64,000 nt of DNA, from the NCBI GenBank assembly GCA_016872775.1, contig VGZA01000001.1, positions 1 through 64,000 on the forward strand, read 5' to 3'. The translations under genes and the position numbers were made by a program. The notes under the pieces are model-generated. The model had not been told where the DNA came from. It searched no databases and saw only the letters and a program-made list of their open reading frames with translations. Positions 1 to 10,719 of the stretch are shown here, piece by piece (the first letter of the stretch is position 1; every line of letters begins with the position of its first letter). The DNA is from Planctomycetota bacterium. GTDB taxonomy: Bacteria; Planctomycetota; Planctomycetia; Pirellulales; Pirellulaceae.

Positions 1-405
1 CTTGATCCCCGTGATCGTAATCGTGCGTGCCTTTCCAGTTGTTCCGCCAATAGGCGTAGTCCTGCCAGGTGCCATTGATGGCGGGGTAGGTCTTGTCCTT
101 CCAGGTGGCCCAGTTGAACCAGAACTTACCCTTCTGGTCGTAGAGCTTCAGCCCCCACGGGTCGGGCTTGCCTTTGTCGAGCAGGGTGTTGCAATAGAAC
201 CCCTTGACGTTGGGGATGACCGCTTTCTCCTTGTCGGTCAACTTCGACGCCGTGTTGGACGTACCCTTGCCTTCCATGTTGGACTGACCAGCGAAGATCA
301 ATAGAAGGTGCTCGGGTTCTTGAGACTGCGACCATGAACTCCCAAATATCAAGAGGAAAACCCACGCCAAGCCCCACCGTGAACGGGTCAGTACTTTTAA
401 GAAGA

Positions 406-409
<4 letters not shown>
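1..409 (-). CDS. SASA-family (sialate O-acetylesterase-like) secreted esterase, 3' end outside window
   Basis: The reading frame runs off the left edge of the window, so only the first ~136 residues are visible. They begin with a hydrophobic signal segment (about residues 8-28) followed by the motif IFAGQSNMEGKG. GQSNM is the nucleophile-serine motif of the SASA/DUF303 carbohydrate-esterase family, which removes acetyl groups from sialic acids or plant polysaccharides, usually in the periplasm or outside. The ATG at 409 overlaps the stop of the upstream broken DUF1592-type gene (ATGA), with GGAG just before it, so the two were translationally coupled. The rest of the SGNH domain, with the catalytic Asp/His, lies outside the window, so activity cannot be judged. 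Family call is firm; substrate is unknown. Confidence 0.8.
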
Positions 410-2117
<1,708 letters not shown>

Positions 2118-2143
<26 letters not shown>

Positions 2144-3506
2144 CCGCGTCGCGCAGATGGAGTACGGTGGCCTCGAAGATCTCGGTCGAGCGGTCGATAT
2201 CCTCGGCCGTGTGTGCCGCCGAAAGCACGCCGCCAGTGCAACTCATGTTGTCGGCGCCGAAAGAGCGCAACGCGCGCTGGTAGGTTGCCACCAGTTCACC
2301 TGGCATGCCTTTGAGCCGGGCCGGGTCGACGGTATACAGATCGCTCCGCGTGGATGCGGCGTCGAGCCGTCGCGGGTCGGTTTCAAAGTAAACGTGAAAC
2401 GTGGAGCTGACTCCGTAAACATATCCCGCCACGCCATGCCGCTCCAACACTTCCTCCCACCGTTCGCGCAGGTGCGCGGCGGCCGAGTCCGCCTGCCGTG
2501 TCGGTTCACCGCTGGCGATGCGGCGCAGTGTTGCCAGCCCGGCGGCCACGGACAACGGCGCCGCATTGAACGTACCCTGATGGGCCACGCGCTCAAAACG
2601 GTCATGGTGCGTTACTCCCGTTAACTCGAAAGCCGCCATCAGGTCGGCGCGGCCGGCCAACGCACCACCCGGCATCCCTCCGGCAACGATTTTTGCGAGG
2701 CAGGTCAGGTCGGGCCGAACACCGTACAACTCCTGGGCTCCACCGGGACTGTACCGAAATCCGGTAATCACCTCGTCGAAGATCAGCAGTCGGTTCCTGC
2801 GGGCAGTTATCTCGCGCAGCCCGTGCAGAAACTGGGGATCAAGTGGCTGCCGCCCCCACGATCCGCCCGAAGGTTCGATGAGGATGCCGGCGATATCGTC
2901 GTCGGTAGCCAGCGCGTGCTCGACGCGATTCAAATCACCATCGGCAATCAGGATCGATTCGGTTCGCACCCCGGCGGGCACGCCGGTCGATCCGTCCGCT
3001 TCGAACGGCGGTTGAAATCCGTGCACGACACCGTCGTGCCAGCCATGGAAGTGGCCGGCGAATCGCAAGATCCTGGTTCGCCCCGTACAGGCCCGCGCCA
3101 CACGCAGGGCAAGATGCGTCGCCTCGGTGCCGGAATTCACAAACCGAATCCGCTCGGCGGAGGGCATCAGTCGACGAATCTGCTCGGCCCACTCGATCTG
3201 TGGCAGGTGATCGTTGCCGAAGTGCGTGCCGTGGGCCAGAGCTTCCTGAATGGCCGCCACCACCTCGGGTGCCGCGTGGCCGAGCAACAACGCGCCATTG
3301 CCCATCAGAAAGTCGATATATTCGTGACCGTCCAGATCCCACTTGCGGCTACCTTTCGCCCGAGCGATATAGAGCGGCATCGGCCGAGCGAATCTCAGGT
3401 CGTGCCCGGCGCCACCCGCCAGCACGCGTTGGGCGCGCTGGAATGCCGCCTGCGATGCCGGCCTGGCGGCGGCATACGCTTGCTTGAGGTCGAGTTCGGT
3501 TTGCAT
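2118..3506 (-). CDS. Glutamate-1-semialdehyde 2,1-aminomutase-like class-III aminotransferase
   Basis: PLP-dependent fold-type I enzyme of about 462 residues. Visible landmarks from this start are the substrate/PLP loop VNSGTEAT (~123-130), the GHFHGWHD segment (~151-158), the PLP-pyridine Asp in FDEVITGFR (D244) and the Schiff-base Lys in CLAKIVAGGMPGG (K272). These match the HemL branch of class III aminotransferases. The neighbours are a ceramidase-like hydrolase and a SASA esterase rather than tetrapyrrole genes, so an amino-sugar or other amino-transfer role is as likely as haem synthesis. I chose the ATG at 3506 because AGGGAG lies about 8 nt upstream; a GTG at 3560 would overlap the upstream stop and add 18 atypical residues. 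Catalytic residues are intact; substrate unassigned. Confidence 0.85.
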
Positions 3507-3556
3507 GGTGCGACTCCCTGCGCGGCAGGCATTACTCCGCGCGGCGAAAAAAGCGT

Positions 3557-5005
3557 TCACGTCTCGGGGCGCGACGTTTCGTCCAGCAGTTCCAGCGCGG
3601 TGTCGACGACCGCCGGGCCCCAGGCCGGCGTGAACTGGGCCGGCAACAGGTAATTCTGATACGACTCAAATACTTCCATCCCGCCCTCCTGAAACGCTTC
3701 GGGGGTAGGGAAATAACCGAGGCATCCGTTGCTGTAGCCGAAAAAAAACGTCTGCAGCTGCGAACGTCGTTTGATCTCGATCGCCAATTCCGCAAACGGC
3801 TCGCCATTCACGGCCACGATGCCGATGTCGTCGATTCGCAATGCCCAGCATCGCAGATCGCGCGTGACCGGCTGGGCAGCGTCGATCGCGCTCAGCACAA
3901 GTTCCGCCCATTGCGTCAAGCGGCGCGCCACTTGCCGCGCGCCGACGGCTTGCGCCGCGGCAAATTGTTCGCGGTATTGTTGCAGCAGCAATTCGATCGA
4001 TCGTCGCTCGGGTAACGGCGCCATCGGCAACGTGCGCGTGCGCGTCGCCAGCGCGAAAGGCCGCGGCGGTAACAGGGGCAGCGGTTCGTAGTCCCAGGTC
4101 GACAGCGCCGCAACCGACTGGACGACACTCCGAGGCCCCCGACGGTGATGTGTGCGGACCTCGGAATGGACTTTTAGTACCTCGCCCGCCAGCATCATGC
4201 CGATACGCTGCATGTCGTCAAATTGCTCGGCGTCGCCAGCGCCGATTCCAGTCGCCGGGCAGACGTTTCCGGCGGCCCCCTGAAAGAACAGCGAGAGCGC
4301 TCCGGTCGCCCTTTCGACGATTTCCCGCGCCGGGCCAACATAGTCGGGGGAAAGTAGGGGGGTTTTGGGACCAAGCACAATCGGGTGCGCTGCCGCGGTC
4401 ATCAGTGTGGCGATCGGCCGTCCACCAGAATCGTCAATCCGAATCACGCCCACCTCGCGGTCCACAGCGCCGCGCGGATTCTCGCCGATGATGACTCGAC
4501 CATCCGCAAGACGCTCGCGCCGATTCATTCCGATCGGCGCTTCCCCTTTGCCCGCGCCGATTCGTGCCGGACGCAGATCGGCTTTCGCCTTCGCGACGAC
4601 CTCCACAAGGGAATTCTGCAGGGATTGCGCATAGGCCGATTGAAGTGATCCCTGTTCCGGTGAATCGCCTGGCTGCCAACCAGGCAACATCGGTCCAAGA
4701 TGCGTGTGGCTGCCATGCATCAATAGATGATCGAATGGAATCTGCGATTGGACCGCGATCCGCGCACGCAATTGATCGACGAATGGGCTCTGCAGGAACA
4801 ACAGATCGCAGGAGATCAGCCCTACCGTCAATGGCCCCGAGGAGAGCACCAATGCGGTCGCCGTAAGTTCCCGCTCGACCGCCTCGGCGACGCACTCCTG
4901 AACGGTGTACCCCATCATACGGATTCCGAGCGGCGGAGTAATGATCACGCGCGCCACGCCGGCCAGCAGCTGTCGGGACTCGAGGGATTCGACCATGGAC
5001 CACAT
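3557..5005 (-). CDS. Neutral/alkaline non-lysosomal ceramidase-family hydrolase
   Basis: About 482 residues resembling the N-terminal catalytic domain of neutral ceramidases. The domain opens with AGVARVIITPPLGIRMMGY, the canonical family start, and contains the metal-site region LLMHGSHTHLGPMLPG and a later AAHPIVLGP segment. Family members hydrolyse amide-linked lipids, but many planctomycete homologues have unknown substrates and lack the C-terminal ceramidase domain, as here. No convincing signal peptide is seen. Start choice is uncertain: ATGs at 5005 and 4996 both precede the domain without a strong ribosome site, and an extended frame to 5089 would read through a low-complexity GCC repeat that encodes only Ala/Arg. 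It appears to head the minus-strand unit leading into the aminomutase-like gene. Confidence 0.85.
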   Translation of the reverse strand: MWSMVESLESRQLLAGVARVIITPPLGIRMMGYTVQECVAEAVERELTATALVLSSGPLTVGLISCDLLFLQSPFVDQLRARIAVQSQIPFDHLLMHGSHTHLGPMLPGWQPGDSPEQGSLQSAYAQSLQNSLVEVVAKAKADLRPARIGAGKGEAPIGMNRRERLADGRVIIGENPRGAVDREVGVIRIDDSGGRPIATLMTAAAHPIVLGPKTPLLSPDYVGPAREIVERATGALSLFFQGAAGNVCPATGIGAGDAEQFDDMQRIGMMLAGEVLKVHSEVRTHHRRGPRSVVQSVAALSTWDYEPLPLLPPRPFALATRTRTLPMAPLPERRSIELLLQQYREQFAAAQAVGARQVARRLTQWAELVLSAIDAAQPVTRDLRCWALRIDDIGIVAVNGEPFAELAIEIKRRSQLQTFFFGYSNGCLGYFPTPEAFQEGGMEVFESYQNYLLPAQFTPAWGPAVVDTALELLDETSRPET

Positions 5006-5040
5006 TCTGACAGAAGTCCGCGGAATTGGACACCGTATGG

Positions 5041-5109
5041 CCGCCGCCCTCGCCGCCGCCGCCCTCGCCGCCACCGCCCTCGCCGCCACCGCCGCCGCCC
5101 CGTCCGCCG
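5041..5109. repeat. GCC/CTC low-complexity repeat upstream of the ceramidase-like gene
   Basis: About 70 bp built from imperfect GCCGCC(G/A)CCCTC units, roughly 12 bp each. It lies just outside the likely start of the ceramidase-like gene, in its leader region. It would encode only Ala/Arg or Pro/Ser runs, and no protein is supported here. Confidence 0.8.
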
Positions 5110-5302
5110 GAATTTCCGCTCTCTAAGGCATCCCCGTTACCATCCTCCGGATCGTCGCAGGAGGACCGACATTGCGGGCGCGGTTCCCCGATCGTTTTTT
5201 TTCCATGGGGGAGCGCCGCGGGTAACCGCCGTCGATTTGCGATCTAGAGTTGCTATAGGTGCGCATCTCGCTTCGGGCAACTTTCACGCACAGGCGCCAA
5301 CC

Positions 5303-5455
5303 ATGTGGAACACGATTTGTTACAAGGTAACTCAAACGCTTGGGGCCATTTCTTCGATGCATCTGTCCCGCGAGCAATGGATTGCCGTCTCGGTCGTGAT
5401 GCTTGTACTGGGACTTTTCTTCATGCGGGGATTCGGTTCGCGAACCGGCTACTAA
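5303..5455 (+). CDS. Small single-pass membrane protein, 50 aa (hypothetical)
   Basis: A 50-codon frame starting with ATG at 5303. The C-terminal half is a clear transmembrane helix (about residues 26-42, WIAVSVVMLVLGLFFM) followed by RGFGSRTGY. A second ATG at 5357 would give a 32-residue protein that keeps the whole helix. No strong ribosome-binding site precedes either start. Support comes from the clean membrane segment with a polar flank on each side, and from its position in an otherwise empty 380-bp gap between the divergent ceramidase-like gene and trmB. Function unknown. It could be a chance frame. Confidence 0.45.
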   Translation: MWNTICYKVTQTLGAISSMHLSREQWIAVSVVMLVLGLFFMRGFGSRTGY

Positions 5456-5470
5456 CCGATACCGCCACGA

Positions 5471-6202
5471 TCAATCCGCGGCGTCAAAGTCGGGGCGGGG
5501 CAGTGTGCGAGCCAATTCCTCCAACTGCGCCGCGTCCGCGAAATACCGTGCTGTCGCCGTCGCACGGTAAACGCGCAACCGCTTGCTTCGCGCAATGATC
5601 TCCCGTCGAGTGCGCCCTCGAGGATCCTCGGGCCATGGCTGCGGGTGCGCTGCGAAGTCGAACAGCGCCGGCACGACCATCTGAAAGTACCGCCAGTACC
5701 TCGGATTGTCGGTCTGCAGAAACAGCCGCCCCTGCGGCTCCAGTGCGCGGTGGACGGCGACGAGGAATTCGGGGGTGAGGAGTCGCCGTTCGCGCTGCGC
5801 GGCATCCTTGAACGGCTGCGGATGGTAAATATGGAACTCCCGCGTCGATTGCGGGGACAGCCAACGGGTCACAAACTCGAAGCCGCCGCATACCGCGAAT
5901 CGAGTATTGGAAAGGCCGCGCTGATTGCCGCGTCGCGTGGCATATCGAATCACAACCGGGAGAATGTCGATGCCAATATGATCGTGTTCGGGATGCCGTA
6001 CGGCATTCGCCACGACAAATCGGCCATTCCCACAGCCGATATCAACGACAACCGGTGCATGGCGTCCGAACAGTCGCTGCAGATCGAGCGGAGGGGGTTC
6101 TGGAAGCCGCTTGACCGCCGTTTGAACCCATGCTTCGCGCGGCAGGATTCTGCCGGGAATCGGCACCCCAAATTCGACCTCGATTTCACCGGGACGGTTC
6201 AA
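5471..6202 (-). CDS. trmB: tRNA (guanine-N7-)-methyltransferase
   Basis: Rossmann-fold SAM-dependent enzyme that makes 7-methylguanosine, usually at position 46 of tRNA. The SAM-binding motif VVVDIGCGNGRFV is followed by GIDI, and the TrmB substrate motif appears as HPQPFKDAAQRERRLLTPEFL. The usual form is FPDPWPK...RRL..PEFL, so the first part diverges (HPQPF for FPDPW) while the R-R-L..PEF core is kept. The frame has no early ATG. Of two TTG codons (6208 and 6202) the second sits 7 nt after AAGGA and is preferred. It is transcribed divergently from the NYN-domain gene. Confidence 0.88.
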   Translation of the reverse strand: MNRPGEIEVEFGVPIPGRILPREAWVQTAVKRLPEPPPLDLQRLFGRHAPVVVDIGCGNGRFVVANAVRHPEHDHIGIDILPVVIRYATRRGNQRGLSNTRFAVCGGFEFVTRWLSPQSTREFHIYHPQPFKDAAQRERRLLTPEFLVAVHRALEPQGRLFLQTDNPRYWRYFQMVVPALFDFAAHPQPWPEDPRGRTRREIIARSKRLRVYRATATARYFADAAQLEELARTLPRPDFDAAD

Positions 6203-6333
6203 GTACAATTCCTTCTAGGGGCCGGGGTGGCGTTCTCCTCACTATAACGCCGCGCCTGGCGGGAAGGGGAGACGGATCGCGCGCGGCGAGCCGAAGGGCC
6301 GAAGTGCGACACGTCGCACGACGCGGAGTCACG

Positions 6334-7035
6334 ATGGCCATTTTGATCGACGGTTACAACCTGTTGCATGCCAGCGGCATTTTCGCCGCCCCAGCGGCTC
6401 GACCTTCGTTCCGGCGCAACCGGGAGGCACTGGTTCGGTTTCTGGCGGAGCGACTTGCCGATCAAACCGCTTCGACGCAAATCGTCTTCGACGCCAGCGA
6501 GGCGCCGCCCGGCCTGCCGCGGCAAACAACCCTATTCGGCATCACCATCTTTTTTGCGTCCGACCACGACAGCGCAGATCAACTGCTGGAAGAACTCATC
6601 CAATCCAACCACGCGCCACGTCGATTGACGGTCGTGTCGAGCGACCATCGCGTGCAGCGCGCGGCGCGGCGGCGCCGCGCGACGGTCGTCGATAGCGACG
6701 TCTGGTTCGCGCAACTTCAAGCGCAGCCGCGGAACTCCGGCGACGATGCGATCCGCTCGGAAACAAAACCCGAAGCGGAACTCGAACCGGGCGCCGTCGC
6801 TTATTGGCTGCGGGAATTTAACCTGCCATCCCCTGGCGAAACGGTGCCTGAACCATGGTGCCCCTGGTCAAACCCTCTTCCCGTCAAGGACGCCCTGGAG
6901 GAGGACGACTCGTTCGCGGACGAACTGCCTGGCAGCCCGCCCCATTCCACGCGCCGAATCCGCGGTCGACCGCCAGCAACAAAACGCGGTCGACGCAATT
7001 CCGAACGTCACCGTGGGAACCCCGATTCCGACTGA
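6334..7035 (+). CDS. YacP-like NYN-domain (PIN-like) RNase-fold protein
   Basis: About 233 residues. The N-terminus MAILIDGYNLLHASG and the downstream VVSSDHRVQRAARRRRATV with a following Asp are the acidic-residue signatures of the NYN_YacP family (PIN-like nuclease fold, related to B. subtilis Rae1/YacP, a ribosome-associated endonuclease). The catalytic-type acidic residues D6, D125-type and D138-type appear present. The last ~70 residues are charged and Arg/Pro-rich, probably disordered, possibly for RNA contact. GGAG lies 6-9 nt upstream of the ATG, which fixes the start; a longer in-frame extension to 6130 overlaps trmB and is not credible. It converges on purD with an 18-bp gap. Confidence 0.75.
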   Translation: MAILIDGYNLLHASGIFAAPAARPSFRRNREALVRFLAERLADQTASTQIVFDASEAPPGLPRQTTLFGITIFFASDHDSADQLLEELIQSNHAPRRLTVVSSDHRVQRAARRRRATVVDSDVWFAQLQAQPRNSGDDAIRSETKPEAELEPGAVAYWLREFNLPSPGETVPEPWCPWSNPLPVKDALEEDDSFADELPGSPPHSTRRIRGRPPATKRGRRNSERHRGNPDSD

Positions 7036-7053
7036 ACCCAATCGAGCCGTCGA

Positions 7054-8352
7054 TCAACGGCTGCCCGACAACGCCTTGTCCGAAATGTCCTTGCGGCACC
7101 AGGCGCCCGGCCAGCGAATGCACTTTACCGCCGTGTACGCCTGCAACTTCGCCGCCGAGATCGACGAACCGAGCGCCGTCACCGCCAGCACTCGCCCGCC
7201 CTCGGTCAACACCTGGTCCTGCTGCAGCCGCGTCCCCGCGTGGAATACCTTGACGTCTGGAATCTGGGCCGCCTCCTCTAAACCACGAATCGGGAACCCT
7301 TTCTGATAACTGCCCGGGTAACCTTCGCTGGCCATCACCACGCAAACCGACGGTCGCGGATCCCATTCCAACGGCGGTAATTCATCCAAACGCCCCTCGA
7401 TCGTGGCCAACAACAGCTCGGCCAGATCGCTCTTCAGCCGCATCAACAGAGGCTGACACTCGGGATCGCCAAATCGAACGTTGTATTCGAGCACTTTCGG
7501 GCCCTGATGAGTGACCATCAGGCCCGCATAGAGGACGCCCTGGAACGGAAATCGCATCCGCTTCATGCTATGCACCGTCGGCACCAGGATATGCTCCTCA
7601 ATCCAGTGCATCATCGTCGCGCTGACCAGGGGTGTCGGAACGTACGCTCCCATGCCTCCCGTATTCGGCCCGCGATCGCCGTCGTGGGCCGGCTTGTGAT
7701 CCTGCGCCGGCGGCAGCGGCAGAATGGTGCGGCCATCCGTGATCGCCAACACGCTGGCCTCCTGGCCGTCCAGACGCTCCTCGATGATCAGTTCCTTTCC
7801 GGCGTCGCCAAATTCCCTCTGCCTCGCGATGCGATCAATCGATTCCAACGCCTGGATGCGGTTCGAGCAGACAAACACGCCCTTTCCCGCCGCAAGCCCG
7901 TCCGCCTTGACCACAACCGGACACGACTGATGGTCGTCGAGATAACGATCGGCGATGAAGCGCGAGGCGCTTTCCGCGTCCCGGAATACCTGGTGGTCCG
8001 CGGTCGGCACGTCGGCATTGTGCAGCAGTCGCTTGCAAAAGACTTTGCTTCCCTCCAGTTGTGCTGCGGCTCGGGTCGGTCCAAAAACCCGCAATTTGGC
8101 CTGCTGGAACGCGTCGACAATCCCTTCCGTCAATGGCAATTCGGGGCCGACGACCGTGAGTCCCACAGACTGCTCCCGCGCGAATCGGATCAGCCGCGCG
8201 AAGTCAGTGACCGGAATCGCGATATTTTCCGCGTCGAGTGCCGTGCCGGCATTGCCAGGCGCTACAAAGACGCGGTCCACCATCGGGCTCTGACCCAGCT
8301 TCCACGCCAGAGCGTGTTCGCGGCCGCCGTTGCCGACTACCAAAACATTCAT
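7054..8352 (-). CDS. purD: Phosphoribosylamine--glycine ligase (GARS)
   Basis: ATP-grasp enzyme of 432 residues, the family's normal length, catalysing the second step of de novo purine synthesis. The N-terminal signature VVGNGGREHALAWKL, the central GLAAGKGVFV and the ATP-grasp segment LEYNVRFGDPECQPLL are all intact. It is a stand-alone gene with no other pur genes nearby. The ATG at 8352 has no strong ribosome-binding site but starts exactly at the family N-terminus. Confidence 0.96.
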   Translation of the reverse strand: MNVLVVGNGGREHALAWKLGQSPMVDRVFVAPGNAGTALDAENIAIPVTDFARLIRFAREQSVGLTVVGPELPLTEGIVDAFQQAKLRVFGPTRAAAQLEGSKVFCKRLLHNADVPTADHQVFRDAESASRFIADRYLDDHQSCPVVVKADGLAAGKGVFVCSNRIQALESIDRIARQREFGDAGKELIIEERLDGQEASVLAITDGRTILPLPPAQDHKPAHDGDRGPNTGGMGAYVPTPLVSATMMHWIEEHILVPTVHSMKRMRFPFQGVLYAGLMVTHQGPKVLEYNVRFGDPECQPLLMRLKSDLAELLLATIEGRLDELPPLEWDPRPSVCVVMASEGYPGSYQKGFPIRGLEEAAQIPDVKVFHAGTRLQQDQVLTEGGRVLAVTALGSSISAAKLQAYTAVKCIRWPGAWCRKDISDKALSGSR

Positions 8353-8762
8353 AGGAACGATATCCTGTCTGCTTCTTTCCGGGTCTTGGCCGACCTTCGG
8401 TTGCCGATTCTAGAACAGGTCCGGCGGCGAGGATAGCGGCGAGGGTGGATGGCAGCAACGGAGGGAACCCCGGTCCGATCGCGAGGTCGGCTGCCGTTGG
8501 GGTAGTTGACAAGCCAAGGAGAATGGTTCAGACTTCCCGAGGCTTCGTGAAAAATATCACAAGCTACTGTTTTTCGATCGCAAACCTTTGGTGTACTTTG
8601 GTTTACGAATTTAAACTTCTTCGAATCCTGCCAAGGTGTTGCGGGCCCAGTACGTCGATCTGTCGGATTGGGAATCGGTCTGGTTAATGACGGAGAACGG
8701 TCACGGGACGGAAATAAACGGGGCGTAGTTACCTAGAACTTCAACGCAGAGTTTTCGGGAAT
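8353..8762. other. 410-bp divergent intergenic region, presumed promoter of the respiratory cluster
   Basis: No credible frame is present. The right half (about 8560-8640) is noticeably AT-richer than the surroundings. A TTGACA hexamer lies at 8506-8511, but no good -10 box follows at the expected spacing. Because it separates purD (leftward) from the long rightward respiratory run, it must carry the main promoter of that run. Exact elements are not resolved. Confidence 0.4.
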
Positions 8763-9881
8763 ATGGCTGACAAAAAGAAGCTGTCGGTCGAGGAAATGCT
8801 GGCTGCCTGCCGCAAGCAGGACGGTGGAGGTGGTGCTGGAGCTACGGCGCCGCAAGCCCAGGAGGATCCCTCGTCGCAAGTAACTCCGCCGACCGAATCG
8901 ACGCCAACCAAGGCTACGAAAGCAACCCCTGCGGCGGCAGCCAAGCCGGCGGATCGGGCGAAAATGAGTGTGGCGGAGATGCTTGCAGCGGCTCGCGGAG
9001 AGAGATCGGAGAGCGCCAAACCGACTTCGCCCGCAGTGCCGGCGCGATCCGAAAAGGAAGCGGGGGCAGTTGAAAAAGCTGTGGTAGCGAAGGGTGCCGA
9101 GAAGGCGGCCGCGGTGAAAACCGCCAAGCCTGCCGCACCTCCGGTGGGCTCGCCATCGACAAAATCACCCGGCACGCTCGATACGGCGAGCATTCTCTCG
9201 GCGGTCCGATCGGCCGCAAAGCCGGGCCCCGTCTCCAAGTCCGAGGCCCCCGCGCGGACGAAGCCCGTCGAAGAAAAATCGAAGAAGATCGTTGTGCCGC
9301 CGATGCCGGAAAAGCCGGCCTACGCGGTCGCGCGGCCGATGAGCACCGCCGCCACCACCGAAACACGTCGCGGCTTCTTCGCCAGCGTCAATGCGAAAAT
9401 CGTCGGTTCGTCGCTCGCCCTGGGCTTCGCCTCGTTGACCGTCACCCATATCCTCTGGGTTCTTGGTCTGGCACGATTCATGTTTCCGAATATTCTCACC
9501 GAGCCGCCAACCCGATTCAAAGTCGGCTTCCCGGATGTGCTGGGGCTGGGTCAGGTTGACGAACGCTTCAAGGCCCAATTCGGCGTATGGATTGTCAAAG
9601 CCGAGTACGAAGGGCAGCCACAGATCTTTGCGATCAAATCCGTCTGCACCCACCTGGGTTGTACACCCAACTGGCTGGAGGCCGAGCAAAAATTCAAGTG
9701 CCCCTGCCACGGCAGCGGTTTTTACAAGGACGGTGTGAACTTCGAGGGCCCGGCCCCCCGACCGCTGGAACGCTACGCGATCCGGATCTCCGACGATGGG
9801 CAGCTGGAAGTCGACAAAAGTCGCGTATTCCACGAAGAGTTAGGCCAATGGAAAGACATTTCTTCGTTCGTTCCGGTGTGA
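8763..9881 (+). CDS. Rieske [2Fe-2S] protein with a long repeated N-terminal extension
   Basis: Quinol:cytochrome c/b6f-type Rieske subunit, 372 residues. The C-terminal Rieske fold contains both cluster motifs, CTHLGC (295-300) and CPCHGSG (313-319), supplying two Cys and two His ligands. A membrane anchor lies at about 213-240. Residues 1-200 are unusual: an Ala/Lys/Pro-rich low-complexity stretch with three related helices, LSVEEMLAACRK (7-18), MSVAEMLAAARGER (68-81) and LDTASILSAVRS (139-150). Typical Rieske proteins have only ~30 residues before the anchor, so this extension is cytoplasmic by topology and probably disordered apart from the short helices. It is the first gene of the respiratory cluster, 46 bp before cytochrome b. 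Confidence 0.95.
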   Translation: MADKKKLSVEEMLAACRKQDGGGGAGATAPQAQEDPSSQVTPPTESTPTKATKATPAAAAKPADRAKMSVAEMLAAARGERSESAKPTSPAVPARSEKEAGAVEKAVVAKGAEKAAAVKTAKPAAPPVGSPSTKSPGTLDTASILSAVRSAAKPGPVSKSEAPARTKPVEEKSKKIVVPPMPEKPAYAVARPMSTAATTETRRGFFASVNAKIVGSSLALGFASLTVTHILWVLGLARFMFPNILTEPPTRFKVGFPDVLGLGQVDERFKAQFGVWIVKAEYEGQPQIFAIKSVCTHLGCTPNWLEAEQKFKCPCHGSGFYKDGVNFEGPAPRPLERYAIRISDDGQLEVDKSRVFHEELGQWKDISSFVPV

Positions 9882-9927
9882 AGTCCTCTTGGAAGTTCGT
9901 AGTCGCACGACTTGATTCGAGACCCCT

Positions 9928-10704
9928 ATGCCATCGCTCAGCGAAATAATTCGTGAGTCGCAGATCTGGAAGAGCATCTTTCGTCATCCGATGCCGGTCG
10001 ACCGCCGCAATCGGATCGTGGTGATGCTGACCAATTTCTTTCTCCATCTGCACCCCGTTTCGGCTAAAAAGCAAGGGATTGCGCTGAGCTATACCTGGTG
10101 CATGGGCGGGGTGACATTCTTTCTTTTCCTGATCGAGACGATCACGGGCGTGCTGTTGATGTTCTACTACCGTCCGACGCTGGAGTGGGCCTATAGCGAT
10201 ATCCTGGCTCTGCGCGACGTCACGTCGCTCGGACTGATGCGGGAGTTACATCGTTGGGGTGCCCACGCGATGGTGATCACGGTATGGCTGCACATGTACC
10301 GTGTTTTTCTGACGGGTAGTTACAAGCCCCCGCGTGAGTTCAATTGGGTCGTTGGGGTGATCCTGCTGTTATTGACGCTCCTGCTGTCGTTCACGGGGTA
10401 CCTGTTGCCCTGGGATCAACTGGCAATCTGGGCGATCACGGTGGGTTCGAACATGGCCCGCGCCCATCCGGTGCTGGGGCACGAGGGCCCCGGCGCGGCG
10501 CTGTTGACCGTCGACGGAATCGACATGATCACCAATGCCTCGGACGCTCGCTTCGGGCTGTTGGGCGCGCGTTTTGTCGGCGAAGAGACGTTGAACCGTT
10601 TTTACGTGCTGCATTGCGTGGCGATTCCTTTGGCGGCTTCGCTGTTAATCGCGATCCATTTCTGGCGGGTACGAAAGGACGGCGGGATCAGCGGACCGCT
10701 GTAG
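9928..10704 (+). CDS. Cytochrome b N-terminal half (PetB/QcrB-like)
   Basis: About 258 residues with four predicted transmembrane helices, equivalent to cytochrome b6 or the N-terminal half of bc1 cytochrome b. The b-haem ligand region [20 protein letters not shown] and the later [21 protein letters not shown] carry the paired His ligands, and the helix-C/quinol region TGYLLPWDQ is the family hallmark. It oxidises quinol together with the Rieske protein. The second half of cytochrome b is encoded by the next gene 15 bp downstream, so this is the split, b6f-like arrangement. The ATG at 9928 has a weak ribosome-binding site. Confidence 0.95.
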   Translation: MPSLSEIIRESQIWKSIFRHPMPVDRRNRIVVMLTNFFLHLHPVSAKKQGIALSYTWCMGGVTFFLFLIETITGVLLMFYYRPTLEWAYSDILALRDVTSLGLMRELHRWGAHAMVITVWLHMYRVFLTGSYKPPREFNWVVGVILLLLTLLLSFTGYLLPWDQLAIWAITVGSNMARAHPVLGHEGPGAALLTVDGIDMITNASDARFGLLGARFVGEETLNRFYVLHCVAIPLAASLLIAIHFWRVRKDGGISGPL

Positions 10705-10719
10705 TGGGAAACAACAAAC

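Noticed and set aside
4965-4996. SLESRQLLAG at the start of the ceramidase-like protein resembles the planctomycete LEPR-type N-terminal motif.
   Set aside because: It runs straight into the normal ceramidase domain start (AGVARV), with no giant exported protein behind it, so the match is coincidental.
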